A stretch of 64,000 nt of DNA, taken from contig JACRHJ010000021.1 in NCBI GenBank assembly GCA_016212105.1, positions 1 through 64,000 on the forward strand, in the 5' to 3' direction. The stretch is from Nitrospirota bacterium (GTDB taxonomy: Bacteria; Nitrospirota; JACRHJ01). The notes under the pieces are model-generated. The model had not been told where the DNA came from and ran no database searches. It worked only from the letters and a program-made list of their open reading frames with translations. Shown piece after piece: positions 1 through 6,815 of the stretch; positions within the stretch are counted from its first letter, which is position 1; each line of letters begins with the position of its first letter. Made by a program: the position numbers and the translations under genes.

Positions 1-83
1 CCCTTATTGCGAAGGCGGATTACCTGCTTGCGAAGCTCGTACTTTGATGCTTTGTTTAACTTGCGTGCGTCGGTCTTTTCCAT
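1..83 (-). mobile_element. IS630-type transposase, N-terminal fragment cut by the window edge
   Basis: Read on the minus strand, an ATG at 83-81 opens a frame that stays open to the window edge (27 codons, beginning MEKTDARKL and continuing with a basic ...LRKQVIRLRNKG stretch). This matches the usual first residues of IS630-family transposases, just before their helix-turn-helix. Only the N-terminus is visible, so I cannot say whether the element is intact. No terminal inverted repeat was identified. Family call is by recognition of the N-terminal phrase only. Confidence 0.55.
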
Positions 84-148
84 GACCGACACTATATCAC
101 AAATAGAGATGGATTGCACTAAATATCCACCGGGTTAATATAAGGCAT

Positions 149-379
149 TTATGCATGAGAGAGCACGAAGTCCTCGTGGTTACCCCGCAGAAGGACCATG
201 TAGGGCAGCTCATGCTTTACTTGTAAGATATCTACGACCTCGAAGCTACTGGACCCCCTGTCTATATAGGCGCCAAGAAATACAAGCCTGCTGTCCGCAG
301 TTGGCGCTATCTGCCCGACAAGACCGGCCAGCTTGTCCAGGTGCCCGTGAATGTCGCCGATAGCGATCAGCCTTGACAT
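149..379 (-). pseudogene. Truncated PPP-family metallophosphatase (serine/threonine phosphatase-like)
   Basis: A 76-residue frame carries the first three metal-site motifs of bacterial PPP-family phosphatases in order: GDIHGH (residues 8-13), GAYIDRG (where GDYIDRG is expected) and RGNHED near residue 66. Intact relatives are about 210-240 residues and have two further His motifs that are missing here. The second motif has lost its metal-binding Asp (D to A), and the frame stops just after GNHED. Both the truncation and the lost ligand say this is a decayed fragment. It lies next to transposase debris, which may explain the loss. Confidence 0.6.
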
Positions 380-582
380 GCTGCGTGGTCTCGCAGCCTG
401 CTATTCGTACTATTATATTGGCATAAATGATTAAATATGCTATATTAAATGACATATGAGGCTATATGCGACCGATAAAGCCTCATTTGGTAAATTAACA
501 TACCTTACATGACAAGTTGACCGCGAATAATAATTACTTACTGGCTTAACAATGCCGTATTTACCTTCCGTTTTCAAAGAGG
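380..582. promoter_or_regulatory. AT-rich leader upstream of the exopolysaccharide operon, with an inverted repeat
   Basis: This stretch is far more AT-rich than its surroundings and has no convincing reading frame. It contains a perfect 8-bp inverted repeat, atgaggct at 456-463 and agcctcat at 479-486, with a 15-nt loop. No clear sigma70 or sigma54 consensus stands out; a GG/GC pair near 541-556 has the wrong spacing for sigma54. Because the long plus-strand operon begins at 583, the operon promoter and any operator most likely lie here. That placement is inference. Confidence 0.4.
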
Positions 583-1785
583 ATGCTCATCCACAAGGCT
601 ATACGAGCGGTCAATATATTGAAGATACTACACATTATCACGCGGCTCGACATGGGCGGCTCCGCCTTGGCGCTCATGCTCATCGCGGCGCTGCAGAAGC
701 GTCGTGGTTATGACGTCGCCGTGGCGCACGGCCCGACCGGCAACCACCAGGACGCAGCCTTCCTGGGCGGCGCGGGTGTCACAGTCCATTACATCCCCTC
801 GCTCGTGAGAGACATAGAACCGCTGAAGGACATCCATGCGCTCTTCTCGGTCTGGTCGCTTATAAGGATGACGAGGCCGGACGTAGTCCATACGCACACA
901 TCCAAGGCCGGGTTCGTCGGACGCCTCGGCGCGAGGCTCGCGGGCTGCCGGGCGGTGGTACACTCGCCGCACGGGCATGTGTTCTCGGGTTATTTTTCTC
1001 CTTACAAGAGCTCAATGTTCGTGCTGCTCGAACGCATCGCAGCGCGTTTCTGCGACCGCATCCTGCCTCTGACGTCCGCCGAGGCGGACGAGTACGCTGC
1101 CCGGGGCGTCGCCCCGATGGAGAGGATGCAGCCGGTGCCGATGGGCGTCAGCCTGGAAGGGTTCAAGCGCCCGTCAGTGTCGAGGCGGGAGGCAAGGCTT
1201 GCGCTCGGCATACCCGAGGACGCGGCGGTCGCCGGATGGGTCGGCAGGCTCGACCCGGTTAAGGACTGCGGGACGTTCATCGCGAGTTACCGGGCTGTTT
1301 CTGAGGGATGCGCGGCGTCCGCCGGTGTCTGGTACGTGGTCGTTGGCGACGGGCCCGAGGGCGCCGCCATCCGGACGAGAGCGGATGCTGCGGGCGGCGG
1401 GCGGATAGTGTTGACCGGCAGGCGTGACGACGTGGGCTGCCTGCTTCAGGCTATGGACGTGTTCGCGCTTACGTCATTGAACGAGGGCCTCGGCATGGTC
1501 CTGGTCGAGGCTATGGCGGCCGGCGTGCCGGTGGTTGCTACAGAGGTCGGCGGCGTGCCAGAGGTCCTGGGCGACGCGGGCTTTATGGTCCCGCCGGGCG
1601 ACCCGCAGGCGCTCGCCCGCAAGCTTGCCCGGCTGCTGGCGGACGAGGGACTGCGCAAGGAATTCGCGGACAGGGGCCGGGCGCGGGCCGAGCGGTACTC
1701 GATAGAGAGCACCGAGCGCGTGCTCGCGGGGCTTTATGAGGAAGTCCTCGCGGGCGCGGGTCTGGCGCGCGGGGCGGCAACATAG
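583..1785 (+). CDS. Glycosyltransferase family 4 (GT-B fold)
   Basis: A 400-residue cytoplasmic sugar transferase, probably acting on a lipid-linked exopolysaccharide intermediate. The N-terminal half has the glycine-rich acceptor-side start (LHIITRLDMGGS) and a HTHTSKAGFVGRLGA segment; the C-terminal half has the nucleotide-sugar-binding region ending in the GT4 E-x7-E signature at about E301/E309 (NEGLGMVLVEAMAAGVPVV). First gene of the operon. The ATG at 583 has AGAGG almost touching it; a TTG at 619 would give the more typical N-terminus KILHIITRLD, so the true start is uncertain. The sugar and linkage cannot be read from sequence. Confidence 0.88.
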   Translation: MLIHKAIRAVNILKILHIITRLDMGGSALALMLIAALQKRRGYDVAVAHGPTGNHQDAAFLGGAGVTVHYIPSLVRDIEPLKDIHALFSVWSLIRMTRPDVVHTHTSKAGFVGRLGARLAGCRAVVHSPHGHVFSGYFSPYKSSMFVLLERIAARFCDRILPLTSAEADEYAARGVAPMERMQPVPMGVSLEGFKRPSVSRREARLALGIPEDAAVAGWVGRLDPVKDCGTFIASYRAVSEGCAASAGVWYVVVGDGPEGAAIRTRADAAGGGRIVLTGRRDDVGCLLQAMDVFALTSLNEGLGMVLVEAMAAGVPVVATEVGGVPEVLGDAGFMVPPGDPQALARKLARLLADEGLRKEFADRGRARAERYSIESTERVLAGLYEEVLAGAGLARGAAT

Positions 1786-1786
1786 C

Positions 1787-1815
1787 CGTCATTCCCGCGA
1801 GAGCGGGAATACAGC
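1787..1815. repeat. Palindromic 'cattcccgc...gcgggaat' intergenic repeat
   Basis: A short inverted repeat (cattcccgc, then gcgggaat) directly after the glycosyltransferase stop. The same family recurs at about 28966-28994, 31130-31225, 31903-31957, 42881-42912, 46229-46285, 49232-49290, 51468-51500 and 62125-62184. It is non-coding and probably a REP/MITE-like element. Confidence 0.7.
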
Positions 1816-1830
1816 GACTTTAACTCTCGA

Positions 1831-1870
1831 AAGTTTTTGGGCCGCCTTTTTCCAAAAAGGCGGGACTTTT
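1831..1870. repeat. Hairpin repeat, copy 1 (second copy at 15107-15146)
   Basis: A perfect stem, ccgccttttt at 1842-1851 and aaaaaggcgg at 1854-1863, within a roughly 40-bp unit (aagtttttgggccgcc...ggcgggactt). A close second copy lies at 15107-15146. Both copies sit just upstream of a start codon inside the exopolysaccharide locus, so they could act as internal RNA hairpins, attenuators or processing sites. Confidence 0.75.
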
Positions 1871-1895
1871 CCTGCCTGTACCGAGAGGAAACAGC

Positions 1896-2717
1896 ATGTA
1901 CGAAGACTACTGGGGCCTGACGCTCCCGCCGTTCCAGAACGTGCCGGACCCGAGGCTTTACTTCGCATCCGCCCAGCACGAGGAGGCTATATCCCGCCTC
2001 ATGTACGTCATAAAGGGCGGCAAGGGCGCGGCCATGCTGACCGGGGAGGTCGGCTCCGGCAAGACCACCGTCTCGTGGATGCTGGCCAAGAGGCTCGGGC
2101 ACGACTGCAACATCGGCGTGATAAACAACCCGGCCCTCTCCCCGCTCGACTTCCTCCGGGAGGTGGCGTACCAGCTCGGCGTTCCGGACGGAGGCGTAAA
2201 GCGGCCCGCGAAACTTTCCCTGCTCCACGCATTCAACGAGTTCCTGTACGAGAACAACAAGGCCGGACGCGAGACGGTGATAATCGTGGACGAGGCACAG
2301 ATAATAAAGGACGTCAGGATATTCGAGGAACTCAGGCTCCTGCTCAACTTCCACATGGACGACCGCTTCCTGCTGACCCTCGTCCTGATGGGCCAGCCGG
2401 AGCTGTCCGGGAAGATAGCGAAGGTCCCGCAGCTCGGACAGCGGATAGCCGCGCGCTACCATCTGGGCCCGCTCGGCCCGGAGGAGACGGCCGGCTACGT
2501 GCGCACAAAACTCCGCGCGGCCGGGGGCAGGGACGGCATATTCACCGACGGAGCGCTCGGCGAGGTCTACAGGGTTACCGGAGGGATTGCGAGGGATATC
2601 AACAACGTGGCGGACCTGGCGCTTCTGGCCGGTTTCGCGGAACAGTCCGGGGAGGTCACCCCGGCGCTCGTCCAGACAGCGGCGATGGACGGCATGGCCA
2701 GGGCAGGTGCGATATAG
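1896..2717 (+). CDS. ExeA/GspA-like AAA ATPase of exopolysaccharide loci
   Basis: A 273-residue ATPase of the ExeA (AAA_22) type. It begins MYEDYWGL, the hallmark opening of this family, with Walker A GEVGSGKT at residues 50-57 and Walker B VDEAQ with D132/E133. Proteins of this kind are often encoded in exosortase-type (XrtA) exopolysaccharide loci beside Wza/Wzc-type genes, where their exact role is not settled. The long peptidoglycan-binding tail of classical ExeA is absent. No exosortase gene is visible in the window. RBS GAGAGGA precedes the ATG. Followed 32 bases later by the HD-GYP gene. Confidence 0.85.
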   Translation: MYEDYWGLTLPPFQNVPDPRLYFASAQHEEAISRLMYVIKGGKGAAMLTGEVGSGKTTVSWMLAKRLGHDCNIGVINNPALSPLDFLREVAYQLGVPDGGVKRPAKLSLLHAFNEFLYENNKAGRETVIIVDEAQIIKDVRIFEELRLLLNFHMDDRFLLTLVLMGQPELSGKIAKVPQLGQRIAARYHLGPLGPEETAGYVRTKLRAAGGRDGIFTDGALGEVYRVTGGIARDINNVADLALLAGFAEQSGEVTPALVQTAAMDGMARAGAI

Positions 2718-2749
2718 TAAGGAACATAGACATAATAAACGGCGGAAAG

Positions 2750-3796
2750 GTGCCTGACCCTGACGACAAGTCGAATGCCAGGAAGGTCTCGTTCACGGAC
2801 GCAGCCCTGAAGTATCCGGGAGTGGACGCGGGCGCCGAGAAACCGCAGCCCTGCCAGCCGTGCGAGGACGCCGCCCCGGAAACGTCCGGAGCCAGCCTTG
2901 AGGAAGACTACGCCACGGCCGAGGGTCTGCTGGACGAAGCGCTCGACATAGTCGGCAGGGGAGGGCTGATACGCCTGGAGCCGTTCGAGAGGCTGTCCGG
3001 GAGCTTCACGGAGCGGCTGCTGGACGGGGAGAACCTTGCCCTCGCGGCCTACAACAAGAAGACTGCGGACTACGACGTGGTATCCCACTCGCTGAACGTG
3101 GGGATACTCTCGCTCCAGGTCGGCAAACGCCACAAGCTCCCGAGGCAGGATCTCCAGGAGCTGTGCACCTCCGCGCTCCTGCACGACCTCGGCATGGTCA
3201 AGGTGCCGCGCGACATATTCCTGAAGCCCGGCACGCTGAGCACCACGGAGCGGGAACTTCTCCAGAAGCATCCCGCCGTGGCATACGAGGCTATACTTGG
3301 CGCGCACGACGCCACGGCCTCCGAGAAGGGCATGGCCGAGGTCGCCTACAGCGTCCACGAGAGGTGCACAGGCAGGGGATACCCCAGGAGGCTCTCCGCT
3401 GACGAGATACCGGAGCGGGCGAAGCTGCTGGGGCTGATAGACATGTACGAGGCCCTTACGCACAACCGTCCTTTCCGGAAGCGGCTCCCGCCTCTCGACG
3501 CCATAAAGGAGATAATCGCAACCGGCAGGGACTGCTTCCCGACAGACGCGCTGAAGGCGCTGATAGATCAGCTCACGACATACCCCGTCGGCTGTTCGCT
3601 GAGGCTCAACTCCGGCGAGATATGCAGGGTGGTCGCTACCAACCCGTTCTCGCCGCTCCGGCCTGTGGTCGAGGTTATATTCTCCGGCAGCGGGAAGAGG
3701 CTCGCCGAACCGAGGACGCTCGACCTGTCGCGCTCCCCGCTCCAGTTCATCGTGGACACGGTCTTCGAGGAAGACCTGCCCAGTCCGGGAGTGTGA
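2750..3796 (+). CDS. HD-GYP domain protein (putative cyclic-di-GMP phosphodiesterase)
   Basis: About 348 residues from a GTG at 2750; no ATG is available in frame before the domain, so this start is my choice. An N-terminal region without recognised domain precedes an HD-GYP domain: LLHDLGMVKVP carries the HD pair at about residues 145-146, and VHERCTGRGYP stands for the HHExxDGxGYP motif. HD-GYP enzymes hydrolyse cyclic di-GMP, the second messenger that usually controls exopolysaccharide production, so a regulatory role in this locus is plausible. The motif is not perfectly canonical (HDLGM for HDIGK; first His of HHE replaced by Val), so activity is uncertain. Its TGA overlaps the next ATG. 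Confidence 0.8.
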   Translation: MPDPDDKSNARKVSFTDAALKYPGVDAGAEKPQPCQPCEDAAPETSGASLEEDYATAEGLLDEALDIVGRGGLIRLEPFERLSGSFTERLLDGENLALAAYNKKTADYDVVSHSLNVGILSLQVGKRHKLPRQDLQELCTSALLHDLGMVKVPRDIFLKPGTLSTTERELLQKHPAVAYEAILGAHDATASEKGMAEVAYSVHERCTGRGYPRRLSADEIPERAKLLGLIDMYEALTHNRPFRKRLPPLDAIKEIIATGRDCFPTDALKALIDQLTTYPVGCSLRLNSGEICRVVATNPFSPLRPVVEVIFSGSGKRLAEPRTLDLSRSPLQFIVDTVFEEDLPSPGV

Positions 3797-4806
3797 TGGG
3801 ATACGGCGCGTTCATAATACACGGGGCAAGGGTAGGCATATACCCGCCTGACTCACGGATGGCGGACGAGTTCGGGCTGGAGCTGTTACCCATTATCACG
3901 GGCCGCGCGCGTGACTGCGAGGCCGACGTGCTCGCCGTCTACGATGAGCAAGGCGGCACGTCGTCACGCACCGGAGACGGTACGCTCCATTTCGACGCCG
4001 GCTGGGAGGGCGCTGAGAACTTCGAGGTCGCGGACGGCGTCCGGGTCTACCTGGACTATGGCAGGCTCGCGGTCAAGATATCCGCGAGAGACGGATCGTC
4101 ATTCGACGAGTCGCTGCTCGCGCTGGTCAACCTCGTCGAGTACATGCTGAGGCTGCACATGCACAGGAGCAGGCCGCTTGCCGTTTTCCATGCAGCGGCC
4201 TGGGAAGTCGGCGGGGCGGGCATACTCCTGCCGGGCGCGTCGGGGGCTGGCAAGACCTCGCTGTCTTTTATAATGGAGGCCGCCGGACACTTGATCATCT
4301 CTGACGAGGACTCTTTCGTCGTGAGAGGCGCGGACGGGCTGACGCTCCTCCCCTACCCTCGCAGGCTCAGGGTCGGAGGCGGGCTGCTCGCCGCATACCC
4401 GGAGCTGCATAACAGGGCCGCAAGGCCGTACAGCGCGTTCGGGGGCGAGGGGCTCCTGTTCGAGCATGACGGCAGGCCGGCATGCGTCGCGCCCCTCGCG
4501 GCGGTCGTGTTCCTCGACAACGACCCCGCCCACACAGGGCCGCCCATGCTCACGCCTCTGACTGAGAGGGCGCGTGTGCTCTACTCGCTCCTGGGTTCGG
4601 GCGAGTATTACCCCGCGGACAATGCCCACGGCCCTATGAAGGCTGAGTTCGCGGCTTTCAACAGGGCGCTGTTCGGTATCGCATGCGAGGCCGTAGACAA
4701 AGTACCCGCCTGGCGGCTTGTTTACGACATAACAAGGCAGTGCCGGCTCATACCGGAAGTAATCGAAGAACTTGCGTCGAACCTGATGGAGGCAGGACGT
4801 GTCTGA
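3796..4806 (+). CDS. HprK-like P-loop kinase of a peptide-modification cassette
   Basis: A 336-residue protein whose C-terminal half resembles HPr kinase/phosphorylase: a conserved His at H132 (FHAAAW), Walker A GASGAGKTS at residues 147-155, and ISDED after it, matching the HprK catalytic layout. True HprK acts on HPr, but no PTS gene is nearby. HprK-related proteins next to PqqD-like genes are known from exopolysaccharide loci, and in some lasso-peptide clusters HprK homologues phosphorylate the peptide. The start overlaps the preceding stop (TGATG), and the 3' end overlaps the PqqD gene by 8 bases. The substrate is unknown; a peptide or sugar in this locus is an inference. Confidence 0.8.
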   Translation: MGYGAFIIHGARVGIYPPDSRMADEFGLELLPIITGRARDCEADVLAVYDEQGGTSSRTGDGTLHFDAGWEGAENFEVADGVRVYLDYGRLAVKISARDGSSFDESLLALVNLVEYMLRLHMHRSRPLAVFHAAAWEVGGAGILLPGASGAGKTSLSFIMEAAGHLIISDEDSFVVRGADGLTLLPYPRRLRVGGGLLAAYPELHNRAARPYSAFGGEGLLFEHDGRPACVAPLAAVVFLDNDPAHTGPPMLTPLTERARVLYSLLGSGEYYPADNAHGPMKAEFAAFNRALFGIACEAVDKVPAWRLVYDITRQCRLIPEVIEELASNLMEAGRV

Positions 4807-5077
4807 ACATATAGAAATAATGCCCAGGGCAAACCCCTCGTTACTCAGCCGCAGGGAGGGCGACTCCCTCGTCCTGTTCAACGAGGACAGCGGGGACCCT
4901 TTCATCCTGAACGGCACCGGCGCCCGGATATTCGAGCTTGCGGACGGGAGGCGGGGCATAGGCGAGATTGCCGTCATGCTTGCGGCAGAATACGACGCCC
5001 CGGAGGAAGTCCTCGCCGATGACTGCGCCGAGTTCATAAGCATGCTGATACAAAAAGGGCTGCTGGAGGTGGCATGA
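4799..5077 (+). CDS. PqqD-family peptide chaperone (RiPP recognition element)
   Basis: A 92-residue winged-helix protein of the PqqD type, which binds leader peptides and presents them to modifying enzymes. Family hallmarks are the LNGTGARIFELADGRRGIGEI turn and helix region and the C-terminal DDCAEFISMLIQKGLLE helix. The GTG start at 4799 has GGAGG about 7 bases upstream. It lies between the HprK-like gene (8-base overlap) and the radical SAM gene (4-base ATGA overlap), which is the usual neighbourhood of a discrete RiPP recognition element. The 54-residue peptide encoded at 6068 is the natural candidate client. Confidence 0.88.
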   Translation: MSEHIEIMPRANPSLLSRREGDSLVLFNEDSGDPFILNGTGARIFELADGRRGIGEIAVMLAAEYDAPEEVLADDCAEFISMLIQKGLLEVA

Positions 5078-6066
5078 GGCTTTCCGCACCCATTGAGGTG
5101 TACTGGTGGCTGACCAGCCGCTGCAACCTCTCGTGTGCCTTCTGTCTGGCTGACGGTGGTGCGCCAGACCCCGGCGGAGAGCTCGACGAGGCCGGGAGGC
5201 TCGCTGTGCTGCGGGGACTGACGGAGGCGCGCGTCCTGCGCGTGGTGCTCTCCGGCGGAGAGCCGATGCTACTGCCTGGGATATACGGGTACATCAGCGA
5301 GCTGAGCCGGGCAGGCGTCTCGGTGGAACTTACGACGAACGGCACGCTCATCGACAGAGAGGCAGCAGCAAGGCTTTGGGACTCCGGGCTAAGGAAGGTT
5401 CAGCTCAGCCTGAACGGCTCGACGGCCGCAGTAAACGACCCGCTGATGGGCGAGTCATACGGGCGCATAACGGACGCGCTCGACATGCTCGTCCGGCTCG
5501 GGTTTATAGTCTCGGTGAAGGCTACCGCGACGAGGCGCAACATGGACGACGTGCCCGCGCTCGCCAGGATGCTGATGTCGCGCGGGGTGGTGAAAGTCAA
5601 AGTGGCCGACCCGACGCCTATGGGCAGGGCGTTCACTATGAGAGATACGCTCACGCCCGGCTTAGACGAGATCCGGAGCCTCCGGGAAACCCTCCAGGGT
5701 CTCGCCGCATCCGGTACTGTCGAGTTCGGGAGCTTCATGCTGAGCATGTCCGAGTCGGGCGCGGCCGCACGCTGCACGGCGTCGGGCGCGGCCGCGTACC
5801 GGGCGATAATCACGCCCGACGGGGCGATGGCGCCCTGCACAATGGCGACGCTCTGGCCGAAGAAGCTGAACGTCGCGGAACTCGGGCTCACGGGCGCATG
5901 GGAGAGGTTCGCGGAGTACTCCGGGTATCTCGACCCTGACCGCCTCGGAGGCGCGTGTGGGACATGCCTGGAGAAGAATGACTGCGGCGGCGGGTGCCGT
6001 CCGCTCGCGTACCTTTTCACTGGAGACTTGAACGGCGGGTACTCTCTCTGCCCTATGGGAGGTTAA
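5074..6066 (+). CDS. Radical SAM/SPASM peptide-modifying enzyme
   Basis: A 330-residue enzyme with the radical SAM cluster motif C17-x3-C21-x2-C24 (RCNLSCAFC), the SAM-contacting SGGEP, and a C-terminal SPASM domain binding auxiliary Fe-S clusters: a Cys after the TPDGAMAPC loop and then CGTC-x5-C-x3-C (CGTCLEKNDCGGGC) with a final Cys in SLCPMGG. SPASM enzymes commonly modify ribosomal peptides (PqqE, sactipeptide and mycofactocin enzymes). It overlaps the PqqD gene by 4 bases and is followed one base later by a tiny Cys-rich reading frame, the classic enzyme-precursor arrangement. The reaction type cannot be told from sequence. Confidence 0.9.
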   Translation: MRLSAPIEVYWWLTSRCNLSCAFCLADGGAPDPGGELDEAGRLAVLRGLTEARVLRVVLSGGEPMLLPGIYGYISELSRAGVSVELTTNGTLIDREAAARLWDSGLRKVQLSLNGSTAAVNDPLMGESYGRITDALDMLVRLGFIVSVKATATRRNMDDVPALARMLMSRGVVKVKVADPTPMGRAFTMRDTLTPGLDEIRSLRETLQGLAASGTVEFGSFMLSMSESGAAARCTASGAAAYRAIITPDGAMAPCTMATLWPKKLNVAELGLTGAWERFAEYSGYLDPDRLGGACGTCLEKNDCGGGCRPLAYLFTGDLNGGYSLCPMGG

Positions 6067-6067
6067 A

Positions 6068-6232
6068 ATGGAACAGGAAAAGAAACCCTGGCTGAGGCCC
6101 GAGCTTGAGGAGCTTTCGGTCAACCCGCCCGGAGAATGCAACCCAGGCTGGCCGCAGGGGGCGATATGCAATTTCCAGGGCGTGCCGCAGTACCAGACAT
6201 CATGCAACCAGAAGCCGACTGTATTGAGCTGA
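6068..6232 (+). CDS. Candidate RiPP precursor peptide (54 aa)
   Basis: A 54-residue frame lying 1 base after the radical SAM stop and 10 bases before the transglutaminase-like gene. The N-terminal third is charged and leader-like, containing KPWLRPELEELS: W8-x2-P11-x-L13 mirrors the Y-x2-P-x-L motif by which lasso precursors bind their PqqD-like B1 protein. The C-terminal part (from about residue 18) is rich in Pro, Gly, Gln and Asn, with three Cys at 24, 34 and 46 and aromatics W28, F36 and Y42. From about residue 20 on there is only one acidic residue (E23), so a lasso ring closed at position 7-9 is unlikely. It has no hydrophobic signal. Function as a precursor is inferred from position and motifs. 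Confidence 0.72.
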   Translation: MEQEKKPWLRPELEELSVNPPGECNPGWPQGAICNFQGVPQYQTSCNQKPTVLS

Positions 6233-6242
6233 GGCGTAAGCC

Positions 6243-6815
6243 ATGCATGGCGAACTTTCATACAGGCTGTTGAGGCTCCCGCTTCTGGGTGCGCCTGGCG
6301 GCGGTCTTGTCAGGGCGGCGCTGCCGGCGCTGTTCCATACGAAGCGCACGGCCTCGGCCCTGGCGCGCATGGACCCGGACGTCCTTTGCTGGCCGCGGTT
6401 CCGTTTCGTACGGGAGGCGACAACCGGCCCTCCTACGCTTCTGTTCAGGCTGCTGGCCAGGTCTCTGACGCGCGGGATAACGGGCGAATATGACCGGCTC
6501 GACACCATATACAAGGCGCTAAAGGGTGCAAAGGGCACGGAGCACATGGGCTACTGGCCGCTCCCGCTGGAGGCTCTTGCACTCCCGAGGCTCGACTGCA
6601 AGGGCTTTTCCATGCTGTTCGTGATGCTCGCGAAGGGTGCAGGCATGGACGCGAGGCTTGTCGTAGGCGTGGACGTCGAAGGCAGCGCAGGACATGCATG
6701 GGCAGAGGCGGATACGGAGAGCGGACGGATGATTTACGACCCACGCCTCGCGGCGCCCGTCTCGTTCAACGGCCGGCCCGGGGAGTACGGATGCATAGTA
6801 TCGAAGGCAGGCTGA
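6243..6815 (+). CDS. Transglutaminase-fold protein like lasso B2 leader peptidases
   Basis: A 190-residue protein with the Cys-His-Asp arrangement of transglutaminase-like cysteine proteases: C119 in LDCKGFSML, H151 in GHAWAEAD and D166 in MIYDP. The spacing and the phrase ARLVVGVDVEG...HAWAE match lasso-peptide B2 proteins, which remove the leader from the precursor delivered by B1/PqqD. A GAGG stands about 10 bases before the ATG. It follows the candidate precursor directly and overlaps the nucleotidyltransferase gene by 25 bases. A leader-peptidase role here is inference; many exopolysaccharide loci have transglutaminase-like proteins of unknown purpose. Confidence 0.75.
   Translation: MHGELSYRLLRLPLLGAPGGGLVRAALPALFHTKRTASALARMDPDVLCWPRFRFVREATTGPPTLLFRLLARSLTRGITGEYDRLDTIYKALKGAKGTEHMGYWPLPLEALALPRLDCKGFSMLFVMLAKGAGMDARLVVGVDVEGSAGHAWAEADTESGRMIYDPRLAAPVSFNGRPGEYGCIVSKAG

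Noticed and set aside
541-556. Sigma54-like GG/GC elements before the exopolysaccharide operon
   Set aside because: The spacing between GG and GC is nine rather than ten bases.
1736-2749. Extension of the HD-GYP frame upstream to 1736
   Set aside because: It overlaps the ExeA-like ATPase gene, is Arg/Pro-rich shadow sequence, and shows no homology. The GTG at 2750 is preferred.
6068-6232. Reading the precursor as a lasso peptide
   Set aside because: No cyclase gene is present, and no Asp or Glu lies at ring positions 7-9 of any plausible core start.
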